Assembly (NCBI RefSeq): GCF_005116445.1 | Contig: NZ_SWBQ01000002.1 | Span: 744,001-808,000 of the forward strand | Length of the DNA stretch: 64,000 nucleotides | Source: Pedobacter frigoris | Lineage (GTDB): Bacteria; Bacteroidota; Bacteroidia; Sphingobacteriales; Sphingobacteriaceae | Direction of reading: 5' to 3' | Shown: positions 41,314 through 49,735 of the stretch, piece after piece | Position numbering within the stretch: the first letter of the stretch is position 1 | Layout: each line of letters begins with the position of its first letter | The notes under the pieces: generated by a model | Seen by the model: the letters and a program-made list of their open reading frames with translations, nothing else | What the model was told of the DNA's origin: nothing | The model's database searches: none | Program-made: the position numbers and the translations under genes

Positions 41314-42960
41314 ATGCTTCCTACAGTAAACTTTACAGAAACCGCTGCCTATAAATATCTTGCTGATCATTTCATCAGCATCAATGAAAAAAACTTAAAA
41401 CAATTATTCCTTGAAGATGACGGTCGCTTTGAAAAATTCTCCCTGGTATTTGAAGATATCCTGGTAGATTATTCAAAGAACCGGATTGATGATACTACCA
41501 TTGCATTGCTCATTCAGCTGGCAAGGGAATGTAAGCTCGATGAGGCCATCAAAGCTATGTTCAGCGGAGACAAGATCAACCAGACTGAGGACAGACAGGT
41601 ACTGCATGTTGCGCTTAGAGAACCTGCAAACGGAGAGATCCTTGTTGATGGTAAAAATGTAGTAACTGATGTACACCAGGTACTCAGTAAAATGGAGAAA
41701 TTCAGTAACGCTGTAATTTCAGGAAACTGGAAAGGATACACCGGAAAACCGATCACCGATATCGTAAACATCGGCATCGGCGGCTCAGACCTGGGCCCGG
41801 TAATGGTAACTGAGTCTTTAAAAGCTTATAAAAACCATCTGAATATGCATTTTGTGTCAAACATAGATGGCACACACATTGCAGAAACACTGAAACAGGT
41901 AGATCCTGAGACTACTTTGTTCCTCATTGCCTCCAAGACTTTTACTACTCAGGAAACCATGACCAATGCCAATACGGCGAGAACATGGTTCTTAGATAAC
42001 GGCGCGAAGAAAGAAGACATTGCCAAACATTTTGCGGCATTGTCTACCAATGCTAAAGATGTGTCTGCTTTTGGTATTGATACCGAAAATATGTTTGAGT
42101 TCTGGGACTGGGTAGGCGGCAGGTATTCGCTATGGAGCGCCATTGGACTGCCAATTGCATTGAGCATTGGTTTCGACAACTTCAAACAGCTTCTGGCAGG
42201 TGCGCATGCTGCTGATCAGCATTTTGAAACCGCTGAGTTTGAAATCAACATCCCGGTTATCCTCGGACTTATCGGTGTATGGTACACCAATTTCTTTAAT
42301 GCAGAGACCCAGGCGATATTGCCATATGATCAGTACATGCATCGCTTTGCAGCATATTTCCAGCAGGGAGATATGGAAAGTAATGGTAAGCATGTCGACC
42401 GCAATGGCAACGATGTAAGCTATGAGACAGGCCCTATCATCTGGGGAGAACCAGGAACGAATGGGCAGCATGCTTTTTATCAGCTGATCCATCAGGGTAC
42501 GCGACTGATTCCTTGCGATTTCATTGCGCCGGCACAGAGTCTGAACCCAATTGGCGACCATCATCCCATCTTGTTGTCCAACTTCTTTGCGCAGACAGAA
42601 GCGCTCATGAACGGCAAAACAAAAGAACAGGTAGTTGAAGAGCTTCAAAAAGATGGGAAAACAGCTGAAGAGATCGAGAAACTGGCACCATTCAAAGTAT
42701 TTGAAGGAAACAGACCGACCAATTCCATTTTACTTAAGAAGGTTACTCCTTTTAGTTTAGGTAGTCTGATTGCCTTTTATGAGCATAAAATCTTTGTACA
42801 GGGTATTATCTGGAATATATTCAGCTTCGATCAGTGGGGTGTAGAACTTGGAAAACAATTGGCCAAAAGCATCCTCCCTGAATTGGAAGGCGAACAGGAA
42901 GTTTCATCTCATGATGGTTCCACAAATGGACTGATCAACCAGTACAAAGCCTGGAGATAA
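41314..42960 (+). CDS. pgi: Glucose-6-phosphate isomerase
   Basis: A 548-residue glycolytic enzyme that interconverts glucose-6-phosphate and fructose-6-phosphate. Both family signatures are visible: [20 protein letters not shown] near residue 150, and the second signature region [20 protein letters not shown] near residue 480. Other active-site segments are [13 protein letters not shown] and [16 protein letters not shown], and the general base Glu lies in [18 protein letters not shown]. Length is that of the E. coli/eukaryote-type enzyme. The 209-bp upstream gap is AT-rich with no clear -7 match (nearest TACATTTA). Confidence 0.97.
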   Translation: MLPTVNFTETAAYKYLADHFISINEKNLKQLFLEDDGRFEKFSLVFEDILVDYSKNRIDDTTIALLIQLARECKLDEAIKAMFSGDKINQTEDRQVLHVALREPANGEILVDGKNVVTDVHQVLSKMEKFSNAVISGNWKGYTGKPITDIVNIGIGGSDLGPVMVTESLKAYKNHLNMHFVSNIDGTHIAETLKQVDPETTLFLIASKTFTTQETMTNANTARTWFLDNGAKKEDIAKHFAALSTNAKDVSAFGIDTENMFEFWDWVGGRYSLWSAIGLPIALSIGFDNFKQLLAGAHAADQHFETAEFEINIPVILGLIGVWYTNFFNAETQAILPYDQYMHRFAAYFQQGDMESNGKHVDRNGNDVSYETGPIIWGEPGTNGQHAFYQLIHQGTRLIPCDFIAPAQSLNPIGDHHPILLSNFFAQTEALMNGKTKEQVVEELQKDGKTAEEIEKLAPFKVFEGNRPTNSILLKKVTPFSLGSLIAFYEHKIFVQGIIWNIFSFDQWGVELGKQLAKSILPELEGEQEVSSHDGSTNGLINQYKAWR

Positions 42961-43082
42961 CAATTAATATGACACTGCTAGGCGTTTTCTCATTAAACCT
43001 TTTATCGGTTACTTTGTTCTAACTCCGTAGTATAACAGGTTTTATACGTATATTTAGGATAATCAATTATATAAAATCAATA

Positions 43083-43616
43083 ATGATGAAAACGCTTAAA
43101 AATCTTTTAATACTTGCAGCTGTATTCACAACAATGCAAGTATCAGCCCAGACAGATAAAGAAACAACGACCAGACTGGTAAATGCGAAGACGCTTAAAT
43201 TTAATGCGACGAGTGCTCAGCCACTTGCTGTTGCAGATTTAAATGCGGTATTGAGTAAAATGCCAGGCGGCTTGGGAGGCGGTGGTTCCATCCAACTGAG
43301 TGGGTCATCGTATGATCTAAAAATCAGTAAAGATAGCGTTGAAGCTTATCTCCCTTATTTTGGAAGAGCTTATACTGCCAATCTGAACCCTAATGATTCA
43401 GGGATCAAATTCAAGTCTAAAAACTTCACTTATAAAAGTGAACAAAAGAAAAAGGGCAACTGGGTAATCACCATAAAACCTAAGGATACCAAAGACGCAC
43501 AGGAACTGATGCTAACTATCGGAACTAATGGTTATGCTTTTTTGAGTGTTAACAGTAACAACAGGCAATCCATTTCCTACATGGGATACATCAGCGACCC
43601 TGCTGATAAAAAATAA
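43083..43616 (+). CDS. Secreted DUF4251 protein
   Basis: A 177-residue protein with a signal peptide (MMKTLKNLLILAAVFTTMQV, cleavage after VSA) and a DUF4251 domain with the glycine-rich segment PGGLGGGGSIQLSG, the Y-x-L-x-I-S-K-D stretch YDLKISKDSVEAYLPYFGRA, and the C-terminal SYMGYI. Members are periplasmic or surface proteins of unknown role in Bacteroidetes. It stands alone between pgi and a convergent gene and ends in a strong shared terminator. Confidence 0.85.
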   Translation: MMKTLKNLLILAAVFTTMQVSAQTDKETTTRLVNAKTLKFNATSAQPLAVADLNAVLSKMPGGLGGGGSIQLSGSSYDLKISKDSVEAYLPYFGRAYTANLNPNDSGIKFKSKNFTYKSEQKKKGNWVITIKPKDTKDAQELMLTIGTNGYAFLSVNSNNRQSISYMGYISDPADKK

Positions 43617-43660
43617 AGCATAAAAAAGCCCGGTTTTTTAAGACCGGGCTTTTTTATGCT
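43617..43660. terminator. Bidirectional terminator, 18-bp perfect stem
   Basis: Arms at 43617-43634 (ending AAAAAAGCCCGGT) and 43643-43660 are exact complements with an 8-nt loop. It serves the DUF4251 gene and the convergent glutamine cyclotransferase, whose stop codon overlaps the right arm. Confidence 0.92.
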
Positions 43661-44750
43661 ATTTCTTCGGAACCAATGAAATCTCAAACAGCTTTGGCCA
43701 TTTTTTACCGGTCACAAACAGTCGTTTCCCTTGTTTATCCCATGCAATCCCATTGAGTACATTATTGCTGATATCCTCTTCTGTTTTAAAGTACCCATCT
43801 TCTAATAAACCAGAAAGGTCGATTTTCTTCTCTACAATACCGGAAGAAGGATCTATTACCACAAGATAGTTTTTCGTGTAAATATTCGCATAGATCTTAC
43901 CATCTATATATTCCAGCTCGTTAATCGAATCTACCATACCTTCATTGTCGTAAACATCTATTGCGTGCTGATCCTTATAAGTATCTTTATCCATGAAATA
44001 TAGCCTGTTGCTGCCATCACTCATGATCAATTGCTTACCGTTATAGCATAGCCCCCAACCTTCTCTACTGGTCTGATAAGGAAATGTACTCAACTGTTTA
44101 AAAGTCTTGGCGTCATATACCATCCCAGTATTTGTCTTATAAGTAAGCATCACGATCTTATCGCCCACAAGCGTAGAGCCCTCTCCAAAATATTGTTTAT
44201 CCAGGTCTGTCTTCTGTAAAGCTTTACCTGAAGAAATGTCTACCCACCTCAATGTCGAATGCCCCTCCTTCCCGGTACTTTCCAATAACCTGCCATTGTG
44301 GTATTCTAATCCCTGAGTATAAGAACTGGTATCATGAGGATAAGTCTTTATGATCTTATACCCATATAATTCTGGTTTTACATTTGACCTCAGCTCTATG
44401 TTTGTCGTCAATGTATCCGTCTTATCTTCATTCCCGACAATTGCGGTGATCACTTTAATCCCTACAGACTGTCCTGTAGTTTTGAACAATACCGACTCGG
44501 CGTTATTTTTAGTGGCAACAACCTTTCCGTCTAACAGATAGGTTGCAGAGGTAATATTGGCATCTTTGGGAACGTCCAGTTCAACTTTAACATCTTCACC
44601 AAGGGCAACACTCTGATATTGCTCAGGCAGCTTAAACCCTATAGCTGAACTGCCAGCCTGATCTTTACAAGAGCTGATAAAAAGGATGCTAAGCAATAAG
44701 CATAGCGTAGATACTGATGGAGTGATTTTTTTAACTTGGCCAGAATGCAT
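43659..44750 (-). CDS. Glutaminyl-peptide cyclotransferase-like lipoprotein
   Basis: A 363-residue protein with a lipoprotein signal ending FISSC (about residues 10-28). Residues of about 35-125 look like an Ig-like or bacterial Big domain. The remainder is a five-bladed propeller of the plant/bacterial glutamine cyclotransferase family, with segments PHDTSSYTQGLEYHNGRLLE, STGKEGHSTLRWVD, YFGEGSTLVGDKIVMLTYKT, EGWGLCYNGKQLIMSDGSNR and LNGIAWDKQGKRLFVTGKKW. It converts N-terminal Gln to pyroglutamate on exported proteins. It overlaps yraN by 20 bp, so they are cotranscribed. Confidence 0.88.
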   Translation of the reverse strand: MHSGQVKKITPSVSTLCLLLSILFISSCKDQAGSSAIGFKLPEQYQSVALGEDVKVELDVPKDANITSATYLLDGKVVATKNNAESVLFKTTGQSVGIKVITAIVGNEDKTDTLTTNIELRSNVKPELYGYKIIKTYPHDTSSYTQGLEYHNGRLLESTGKEGHSTLRWVDISSGKALQKTDLDKQYFGEGSTLVGDKIVMLTYKTNTGMVYDAKTFKQLSTFPYQTSREGWGLCYNGKQLIMSDGSNRLYFMDKDTYKDQHAIDVYDNEGMVDSINELEYIDGKIYANIYTKNYLVVIDPSSGIVEKKIDLSGLLEDGYFKTEEDISNNVLNGIAWDKQGKRLFVTGKKWPKLFEISLVPKK

Positions 44751-45093
44751 CTTCTATATGATTAATTTTATAAAGGTGTTTATTTTCAAAAACAATTGCA
44801 ATAATATCGTAACGAATCTCTCCCTGGTGACCACTCATTTCTATGTACGCTTCCGCCGCATATTCGAGCTGTCTTTCCTTTTTGATGTTTACAAAATCTT
44901 CTGGTTCTCCATAATCTGTCGAACTTCGCGTCTTTACTTCTACAAATATGATTGCCCCATTATGATGAGCAATAACGTCTACTTCAGCTCTTCCGTATGC
45001 CCAGTTTAGGTTTAAAATGCGGTATCCAATGTTTTCTAAATAGTCTTTTGCGATTTCCTCGCCCCGTCTGCCCAGATCATTGTGACTTGCCAT
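44731..45093 (-). CDS. YraN/UPF0102 family protein
   Basis: A 120-residue protein with a nuclease-like core: NDLGRRGEEIAKDYL, NWAYGRAEVDVIAHHNG, IIFVEVKTRSSTDYGEPEDF. The E-x-D-x-n-E-x-K arrangement matches the restriction-endonuclease-like fold of UPF0102. It is proposed to act on Holliday junctions or recombination intermediates, without a settled activity. It follows dnaG by 1 nt and precedes the cyclotransferase gene with an overlap. Confidence 0.92.
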   Translation of the reverse strand: MASHNDLGRRGEEIAKDYLENIGYRILNLNWAYGRAEVDVIAHHNGAIIFVEVKTRSSTDYGEPEDFVNIKKERQLEYAAEAYIEMSGHQGEIRYDIIAIVFENKHLYKINHIEDAFWPS

Positions 45094-45094
45094 C

Positions 45095-47074
45095 TTACTT
45101 TAATATAACTGAGCCTAAGAATTTAGAGATTTCCTTTTCTACTCCTTTGATAAAGGAGTAGCGCTGCATCAGGATTTCCTGATTTACCGGATCGCTTTCG
45201 GTTTTTATTTCCTGTAGAATATCGAGCAGCATCCTGTCTACCTTACGCTTCTTGAGGTGGAATATCCCTCCCAGAATTGTCGCTTTAAGATTTACCGTTT
45301 CATCACGTACGTAGATCTGATGTTTATTGTACCAGTTTTCACTGAGGGTATGTGGAGATGTAGATAGCGTTATGGCAAGATTGGCAATTTCCCTGTCTTC
45401 GCCCTTAATGAACTGACTCGCAACCGGCAAATGCCCGTTTTCTATCTCGTCTCTGTACGTATCAATGATCCGTTTGCACAACTTATCTTCAAAGCTTACA
45501 TCAGAAAGGTTTTGCATGATAAATGAACCGATATACATGTTATCGATCTTATCCCAATTCACCAGTTCATGACCAAAGGCCAGTAATAAACGAACAATTT
45601 CCTGTTCCTGGATCTCGTCAGTCTCCGGAGCATTGGATTCCGGTTCCAAACCAGCCAGTGGATCTGGATTTTCAAACAAATTATCCGGCGGACCATCCCG
45701 ATAGGGGTCTGCCTGCTGATATTGGTTTTGCTGCGTATTATAATTATTGTTATTGCTTGCTTTTTTAAACTTAGCAGCACGTATTTTATTGAGTTCTGAA
45801 AGTAAGATTCGCTCTTCCAGCTGCAGCAAACCGCTACACTCTCTAATGAAGATCGCAGCCTTGATATCATCCGGTATTTTGGCTATACTCTCAACGATAT
45901 CCCTGATGATACCTGCCCGTTTGATCGGGTCTGTACCTGCCTCTTTAAGCAGTATTTCTGCTTTATAAAGGATGAAATCCTTACGGGCATTTTCAATGTA
46001 CTTTTTAAATTCCCCTGCCCCCACATGGTGCATGTAAGAATCCGGGTCGTGCCCATCCGGGAAGGATACTACTTTCACATTCAGTCCTTCTTCAAGGATC
46101 ATATCCAGGCCCCGTAAAGAGGCCTTTATACCCGCGGCATCTCCGTCATACAGTATGGTTACATTTTCTGTAAAACGTCCGATGAGTCTGATTTGCTCTG
46201 TTGTCAATGAAGTTCCGGAAGAAGCCACCACATTCTCAATACCCGCCTGATGTACAGCCAGCACGTCAGCATATCCTTCTACCAGGTAACAGTTGTCAAA
46301 TTCCCTGATGGCTTTCTTCGCATGGAACAAGCCATACAGTACGTTCGACTTATGATAAATATCGCTTTCCGGAGAGTTGACATACTTCGGAACATTCTTA
46401 TCTGTTTTTAAGGTACGCCCGCCAAATCCAATGATCCTTCCTGTAAAGTTGTGGATCGGAAACATGACCCGGCCCCTAAACCGGTCGTATAGCTTGCCTT
46501 TTTCATTCCTGATCGCAAGACCAGTTTTCTCCAAGTATTCTTCCTTATGTCCTCCAGCTACCGCACTCTGAATCAGCGCATCCCATACATCCGGGGAGTA
46601 GCCAAGCTGAAACTTCTTGACAATGTCTTCCCTAAAACCGCGCTCTTTAAAATAGCTTAAGCCAATGGCACGGCCCTGCTCTCCCGTCCACAGTTCATTG
46701 GCGAAGTAATTTGCTGCATACTCTGAAACAATATATAAACTTTCTCGTGCGTTCTGGGCCTCAATATTCTGCGGCGACTGTACAATCTCTTCAACTTCAA
46801 TGTTGTACTTATTGGCCAGGAATTTTAACGCTTCAGGATAGGAATATTTCTCGTGGTCCATGATGAAATGGACAGAATCCCCTCCTTTGCCGCAGCCAAA
46901 GCACTTGTAAATACCCTTGGCGACAGACACATGAAAAGATGGTGTTTTTTCATTATGGAAAGGACAGTTACCAATTAAACTGGTGCCGCGCTTTTTGAGG
47001 GATACAAAATCACCTACTACCTCCTCAATACGGGCGGTATCCATGATTTTATTTATGGTATCCTGATTAATCAT
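45095..47074 (-). CDS. dnaG: DNA primase
   Basis: A 659-residue primase that makes RNA primers for replication. The N-terminal zinc-binding domain has CPFHNEKTPSFHVSV and YKCFGCGKGGD. The catalytic TOPRIM part includes NCYLVEGYADVLAVHQAGI, VASSGTSLT and VTILYDGDAAGIKASLRG, with the conserved acidic residues present. The C-terminal helicase-binding region follows a low-complexity Asn/Gln-rich linker (about 430-480). It lies 1 nt upstream of the yraN gene and 23 nt from the next upstream gene. Length is as expected. Confidence 0.97.
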   Translation of the reverse strand: MINQDTINKIMDTARIEEVVGDFVSLKKRGTSLIGNCPFHNEKTPSFHVSVAKGIYKCFGCGKGGDSVHFIMDHEKYSYPEALKFLANKYNIEVEEIVQSPQNIEAQNARESLYIVSEYAANYFANELWTGEQGRAIGLSYFKERGFREDIVKKFQLGYSPDVWDALIQSAVAGGHKEEYLEKTGLAIRNEKGKLYDRFRGRVMFPIHNFTGRIIGFGGRTLKTDKNVPKYVNSPESDIYHKSNVLYGLFHAKKAIREFDNCYLVEGYADVLAVHQAGIENVVASSGTSLTTEQIRLIGRFTENVTILYDGDAAGIKASLRGLDMILEEGLNVKVVSFPDGHDPDSYMHHVGAGEFKKYIENARKDFILYKAEILLKEAGTDPIKRAGIIRDIVESIAKIPDDIKAAIFIRECSGLLQLEERILLSELNKIRAAKFKKASNNNNYNTQQNQYQQADPYRDGPPDNLFENPDPLAGLEPESNAPETDEIQEQEIVRLLLAFGHELVNWDKIDNMYIGSFIMQNLSDVSFEDKLCKRIIDTYRDEIENGHLPVASQFIKGEDREIANLAITLSTSPHTLSENWYNKHQIYVRDETVNLKATILGGIFHLKKRKVDRMLLDILQEIKTESDPVNQEILMQRYSFIKGVEKEISKFLGSVILK

Positions 47075-47097
47075 TTTCTATCTGCGAAGTTAGGGAA

Positions 47098-48045
47098 TTA
47101 CTTTCCTTTTCCAAGGTTATAGTCCTTATGAAGGACTAAAAAACTCGCACGTTCTTCCTTTTTAAAAGGGTAATCCCAATTGCCCTGGTAAGTGATTTTC
47201 ACCGGTAGTTTTTCACCCTCGACATAACTGGTTTCGATATTCATCTGCACATCAAAGTCAAATAGCATATTGCTGTACTTCATATCTACGTACCTGCCCA
47301 GAATCTCAAAATTCCGCTTGTCAAAGATGGTAGTAAGTTCCTTAATCATTAAACCGTCTTTAGTACCGCTGCTCAGATCTTCTTTCATAGTTACTTTAAA
47401 ACGGTAGACCGGGATGGAATCCAGATAAGTACCGCTATGGTAAGTATAATCATAATACTGGCGCATATTCGCTGTAAAGATCTGCGTCTTACTTCCTATA
47501 AAAGGCAACCCTTTAATAGGCCTCCCGGGAGCAAATATTAATGTTTTTAGCTTGTCTTTATAACTCTGGTTAGTATCCTCAGCTTTACCTGCAGCCATAG
47601 GGCCTTCGGCTACAAAATCGGTCTGATAAGCGTTCATAAAGATGTAATCGAACATCTCAATGGTATAGAGCTGATATTTACCATTCTTCTTATACACATT
47701 ACCGGTATCCTGTTTTACCAGGTATTGCATTTTATTAGTCCCAGAATTGCTGTGCTTGATCTTACGATAAATCCGCCCGTCAATCTTGTTCTTTTTGTTG
47801 TAGGTATAAATCCTGTTCTCAGCAATGAAGTCATACTTCTTCATATTCCTGAAAGCCTGATAAAAGCTATTATCTGTAATGATCGCGTTGATGAATTTCT
47901 CTACGCCCAGTTTTTCGGCCTTGATGTTGATCACCGAATCCAGCTGAATGGTCTTTAATGTATCAGGATTAAAGCGGTTGATCTCCTGGGCAGAAGCTTT
48001 CAGCAAAACCACCATCAAACCTGCCAGTAAGAGTGCTTTTTTCAT
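47098..48045 (-). CDS. Secreted protein of unknown function
   Basis: A 315-residue protein with a signal peptide (MKKALLLAGLMVVLLKASAQ) and no lipobox. The mature part is rich in Tyr, Lys and beta-strand patterns (NRIYTYNKKNKIDGRIYRKI, IFTANMRQYYDYTYHSGTYL, MNIETSYVEGEKLPVKITYQ). I do not recognise a family. It shares its start codon nucleotide with the stop of the upstream M20 amidohydrolase gene (TAATG), so both are translated from one mRNA. It may be an envelope protein. Confidence 0.7.
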   Translation of the reverse strand: MKKALLLAGLMVVLLKASAQEINRFNPDTLKTIQLDSVINIKAEKLGVEKFINAIITDNSFYQAFRNMKKYDFIAENRIYTYNKKNKIDGRIYRKIKHSNSGTNKMQYLVKQDTGNVYKKNGKYQLYTIEMFDYIFMNAYQTDFVAEGPMAAGKAEDTNQSYKDKLKTLIFAPGRPIKGLPFIGSKTQIFTANMRQYYDYTYHSGTYLDSIPVYRFKVTMKEDLSSGTKDGLMIKELTTIFDKRNFEILGRYVDMKYSNMLFDFDVQMNIETSYVEGEKLPVKITYQGNWDYPFKKEERASFLVLHKDYNLGKGK

Positions 48046-49232
48046 TAATTACCTAGTTGCTTAAGTGTGATGTAAGCCATCAATCCTGTAGAAGTCCTCA
48101 AGGCCTCTTCATCAATATCGAAATTCGGTGTATGCACGGAATAGGTTGTTCCCTTTTCTTTATTTCCTGTTCCCAATCTATAAAAACAAGCATTGGTTAC
48201 TTGTGAATAATAAGCAAAATCTTCAGCTGCCATCCAGATGTCCAGGTCGAGCACATTTTCTTTACCCAGGTAGTCTTCTGCAAAAGCGCGTGCGTTCTCA
48301 GTAAGCTTTGGTTCATTGATCAGGTAAGGATAGCCATCCATAATCCTGAAGTCACAACTGCCACCCATACTTTCAGCAATGCCTTCCGCCATTTTTTTCA
48401 TCAGACGCTTTGCTTCTTTTCGCCATTCTTCGTTCAGCGTTCTGAATGTACCTTCTATTTTTACCTCATTGGGGATAATGTTCGTAGCTCCGTTTGCCTG
48501 TACTTTTCCAAAAGAAAGTACCGATGGAAGTCGCGGATCAGCATTTCTGCTTACAATCTGCTGTAAAGCAATGATGATATGAGAAGCAATCAGAACAGGA
48601 TCTATATTTTGATGTGGCTGTGCGCCATGTCCGCCTTTTCCATGTACGGTCACATATAACTCATCTGTAGAGGCCATGTAAATTCCGGAACGAAAACCTA
48701 CTTTACCGGTTTCAATCAACGGCATTACATGCTGGCCAACGATTGCCTCTGGTTTAGGGTTTTCCAGCACACCTTCTTTGATCATGATGCTCGCGCCTCC
48801 CGGCAAAAGCTCTTCTGCAGGCTGAAATATCAGTTTCACCGTACCTGCAAACTCTGATTTTAAGCTATTCAAGATGTAAGCCGTGCCTAACAAAGATGAA
48901 CTGTGCACATCGTGCCCGCAAGCATGCATTACACCTGCATTTTTAGAAGCATAAGGTTTTTCATTGGCCTCCAGTATTGGCAAAGCATCCATATCTGCGC
49001 GCAAAGCAATAACCTTATCCGAAGGAATGCCTCCTGTGATCAGACCCACAACACCTGTATTAGCCATATCTGAAAAAGGAATACCCCATTCTGTCAGGTG
49101 TTTTTTGATATATGCTGAAGTTTCAAATTCATGAAATGACAGCTCAGGATTAGCGTGTATATGCTGGCGGTAACCAACTACCTTTTCAAAAATATCGTTG
49201 GAAATTGCCTGTATTTTATCTTTATTAATCAT
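48045..49232 (-). CDS. M20-family N-acyl-amino-acid amidohydrolase
   Basis: A 395-residue metallohydrolase of the M20D family (amidohydrolase/hippurate hydrolase-like). Metal-binding segments are GVMHACGHDVHSSSLLGTAY and LIFQPAEELLPGGASIMIKE, with the dimerisation domain GKGGHGAQPHQNIDPVLIAS and the C-terminal His in WMAAEDFAYYSQ. It removes acyl groups from amino acids or conjugates. No signal peptide is present. It overlaps the SPOR-like gene by 8 bp and the next gene by 1 nt. Confidence 0.93.
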   Translation of the reverse strand: MINKDKIQAISNDIFEKVVGYRQHIHANPELSFHEFETSAYIKKHLTEWGIPFSDMANTGVVGLITGGIPSDKVIALRADMDALPILEANEKPYASKNAGVMHACGHDVHSSSLLGTAYILNSLKSEFAGTVKLIFQPAEELLPGGASIMIKEGVLENPKPEAIVGQHVMPLIETGKVGFRSGIYMASTDELYVTVHGKGGHGAQPHQNIDPVLIASHIIIALQQIVSRNADPRLPSVLSFGKVQANGATNIIPNEVKIEGTFRTLNEEWRKEAKRLMKKMAEGIAESMGGSCDFRIMDGYPYLINEPKLTENARAFAEDYLGKENVLDLDIWMAAEDFAYYSQVTNACFYRLGTGNKEKGTTYSVHTPNFDIDEEALRTSTGLMAYITLKQLGN

Positions 49233-49668
49233 TGTCGTAATCTAAATTGGGTGCATTAATCTTCTCCCTGAAAATAAAAAGCGTTGGGAAGTTAGGTCTG
49301 AGCTCGCTGATTAATCTCTGAGCTTCCAGCCTTGTTCTAAAATCACCCACCCTTAAATAATAATTGGGTTCTTTGTAAGTAATGTAGGTATTTAAAGTCG
49401 GATACAGCGCGCTGAACTTCGATTGCTCACTGTACACCTGCCGCCGGTCGGATCCGTAAAATATCTGAACCCGGTACCCCATATTGGAAACTATCGGTGC
49501 CGGCTTTGTTACGACCGTTCCTGTCGCCGGAATACTCGTATTTAATGCAATTCGCTTTGCAATAAGACTATCGATCATAGGGTCCTTAATCACAGTGACC
49601 ACACCCCTGGCCTGAGCAAACAGACCGGCAGAAAGAAAGGAAAGAATAACAGTAAATAACAATTTCAT
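49225..49668 (-). CDS. Secreted SPOR-like domain protein
   Basis: A 147-residue protein with a signal peptide (MKLLFTVILSFLSAGLFAQA). The C-terminal half YRVQIFYGSDRRQVYSEQSK to NYYLRVGDFRTRLEAQRLIS and TLFIFREKI has the beta-alpha-beta-beta-alpha-beta pattern of the SPOR domain, which binds denuded peptidoglycan at the septum. It begins 12 bp after the terminator following secA and has no clear promoter, so it may be transcribed by read-through. Confidence 0.78.
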   Translation of the reverse strand: MKLLFTVILSFLSAGLFAQARGVVTVIKDPMIDSLIAKRIALNTSIPATGTVVTKPAPIVSNMGYRVQIFYGSDRRQVYSEQSKFSALYPTLNTYITYKEPNYYLRVGDFRTRLEAQRLISELRPNFPTLFIFREKINAPNLDYDND

Positions 49669-49680
49669 GGATAAGGCTTA

Positions 49681-49720
49681 AAAAAAGAATGCCGACTTTT
49701 TTACAAAAATCGGCATTCTA
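49681..49720 (-). terminator. Terminator downstream of secA
   Basis: Minus strand: AGAATGCCGA pairs with TCGGCATTCT over 10 bp, extended by T/A pairs in the loop, and is followed by TTTTTTT. It lies 16 nt after the secA stop. Confidence 0.8.
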
Positions 49721-49735
49721 TATGTTTATTACAAA

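Noticed and set aside
42130..42648. Long minus-strand open frame (172 codons) opposite pgi
   Set aside because: It lies wholly within pgi, has no recognisable domain, and its composition follows the codon pattern of pgi.
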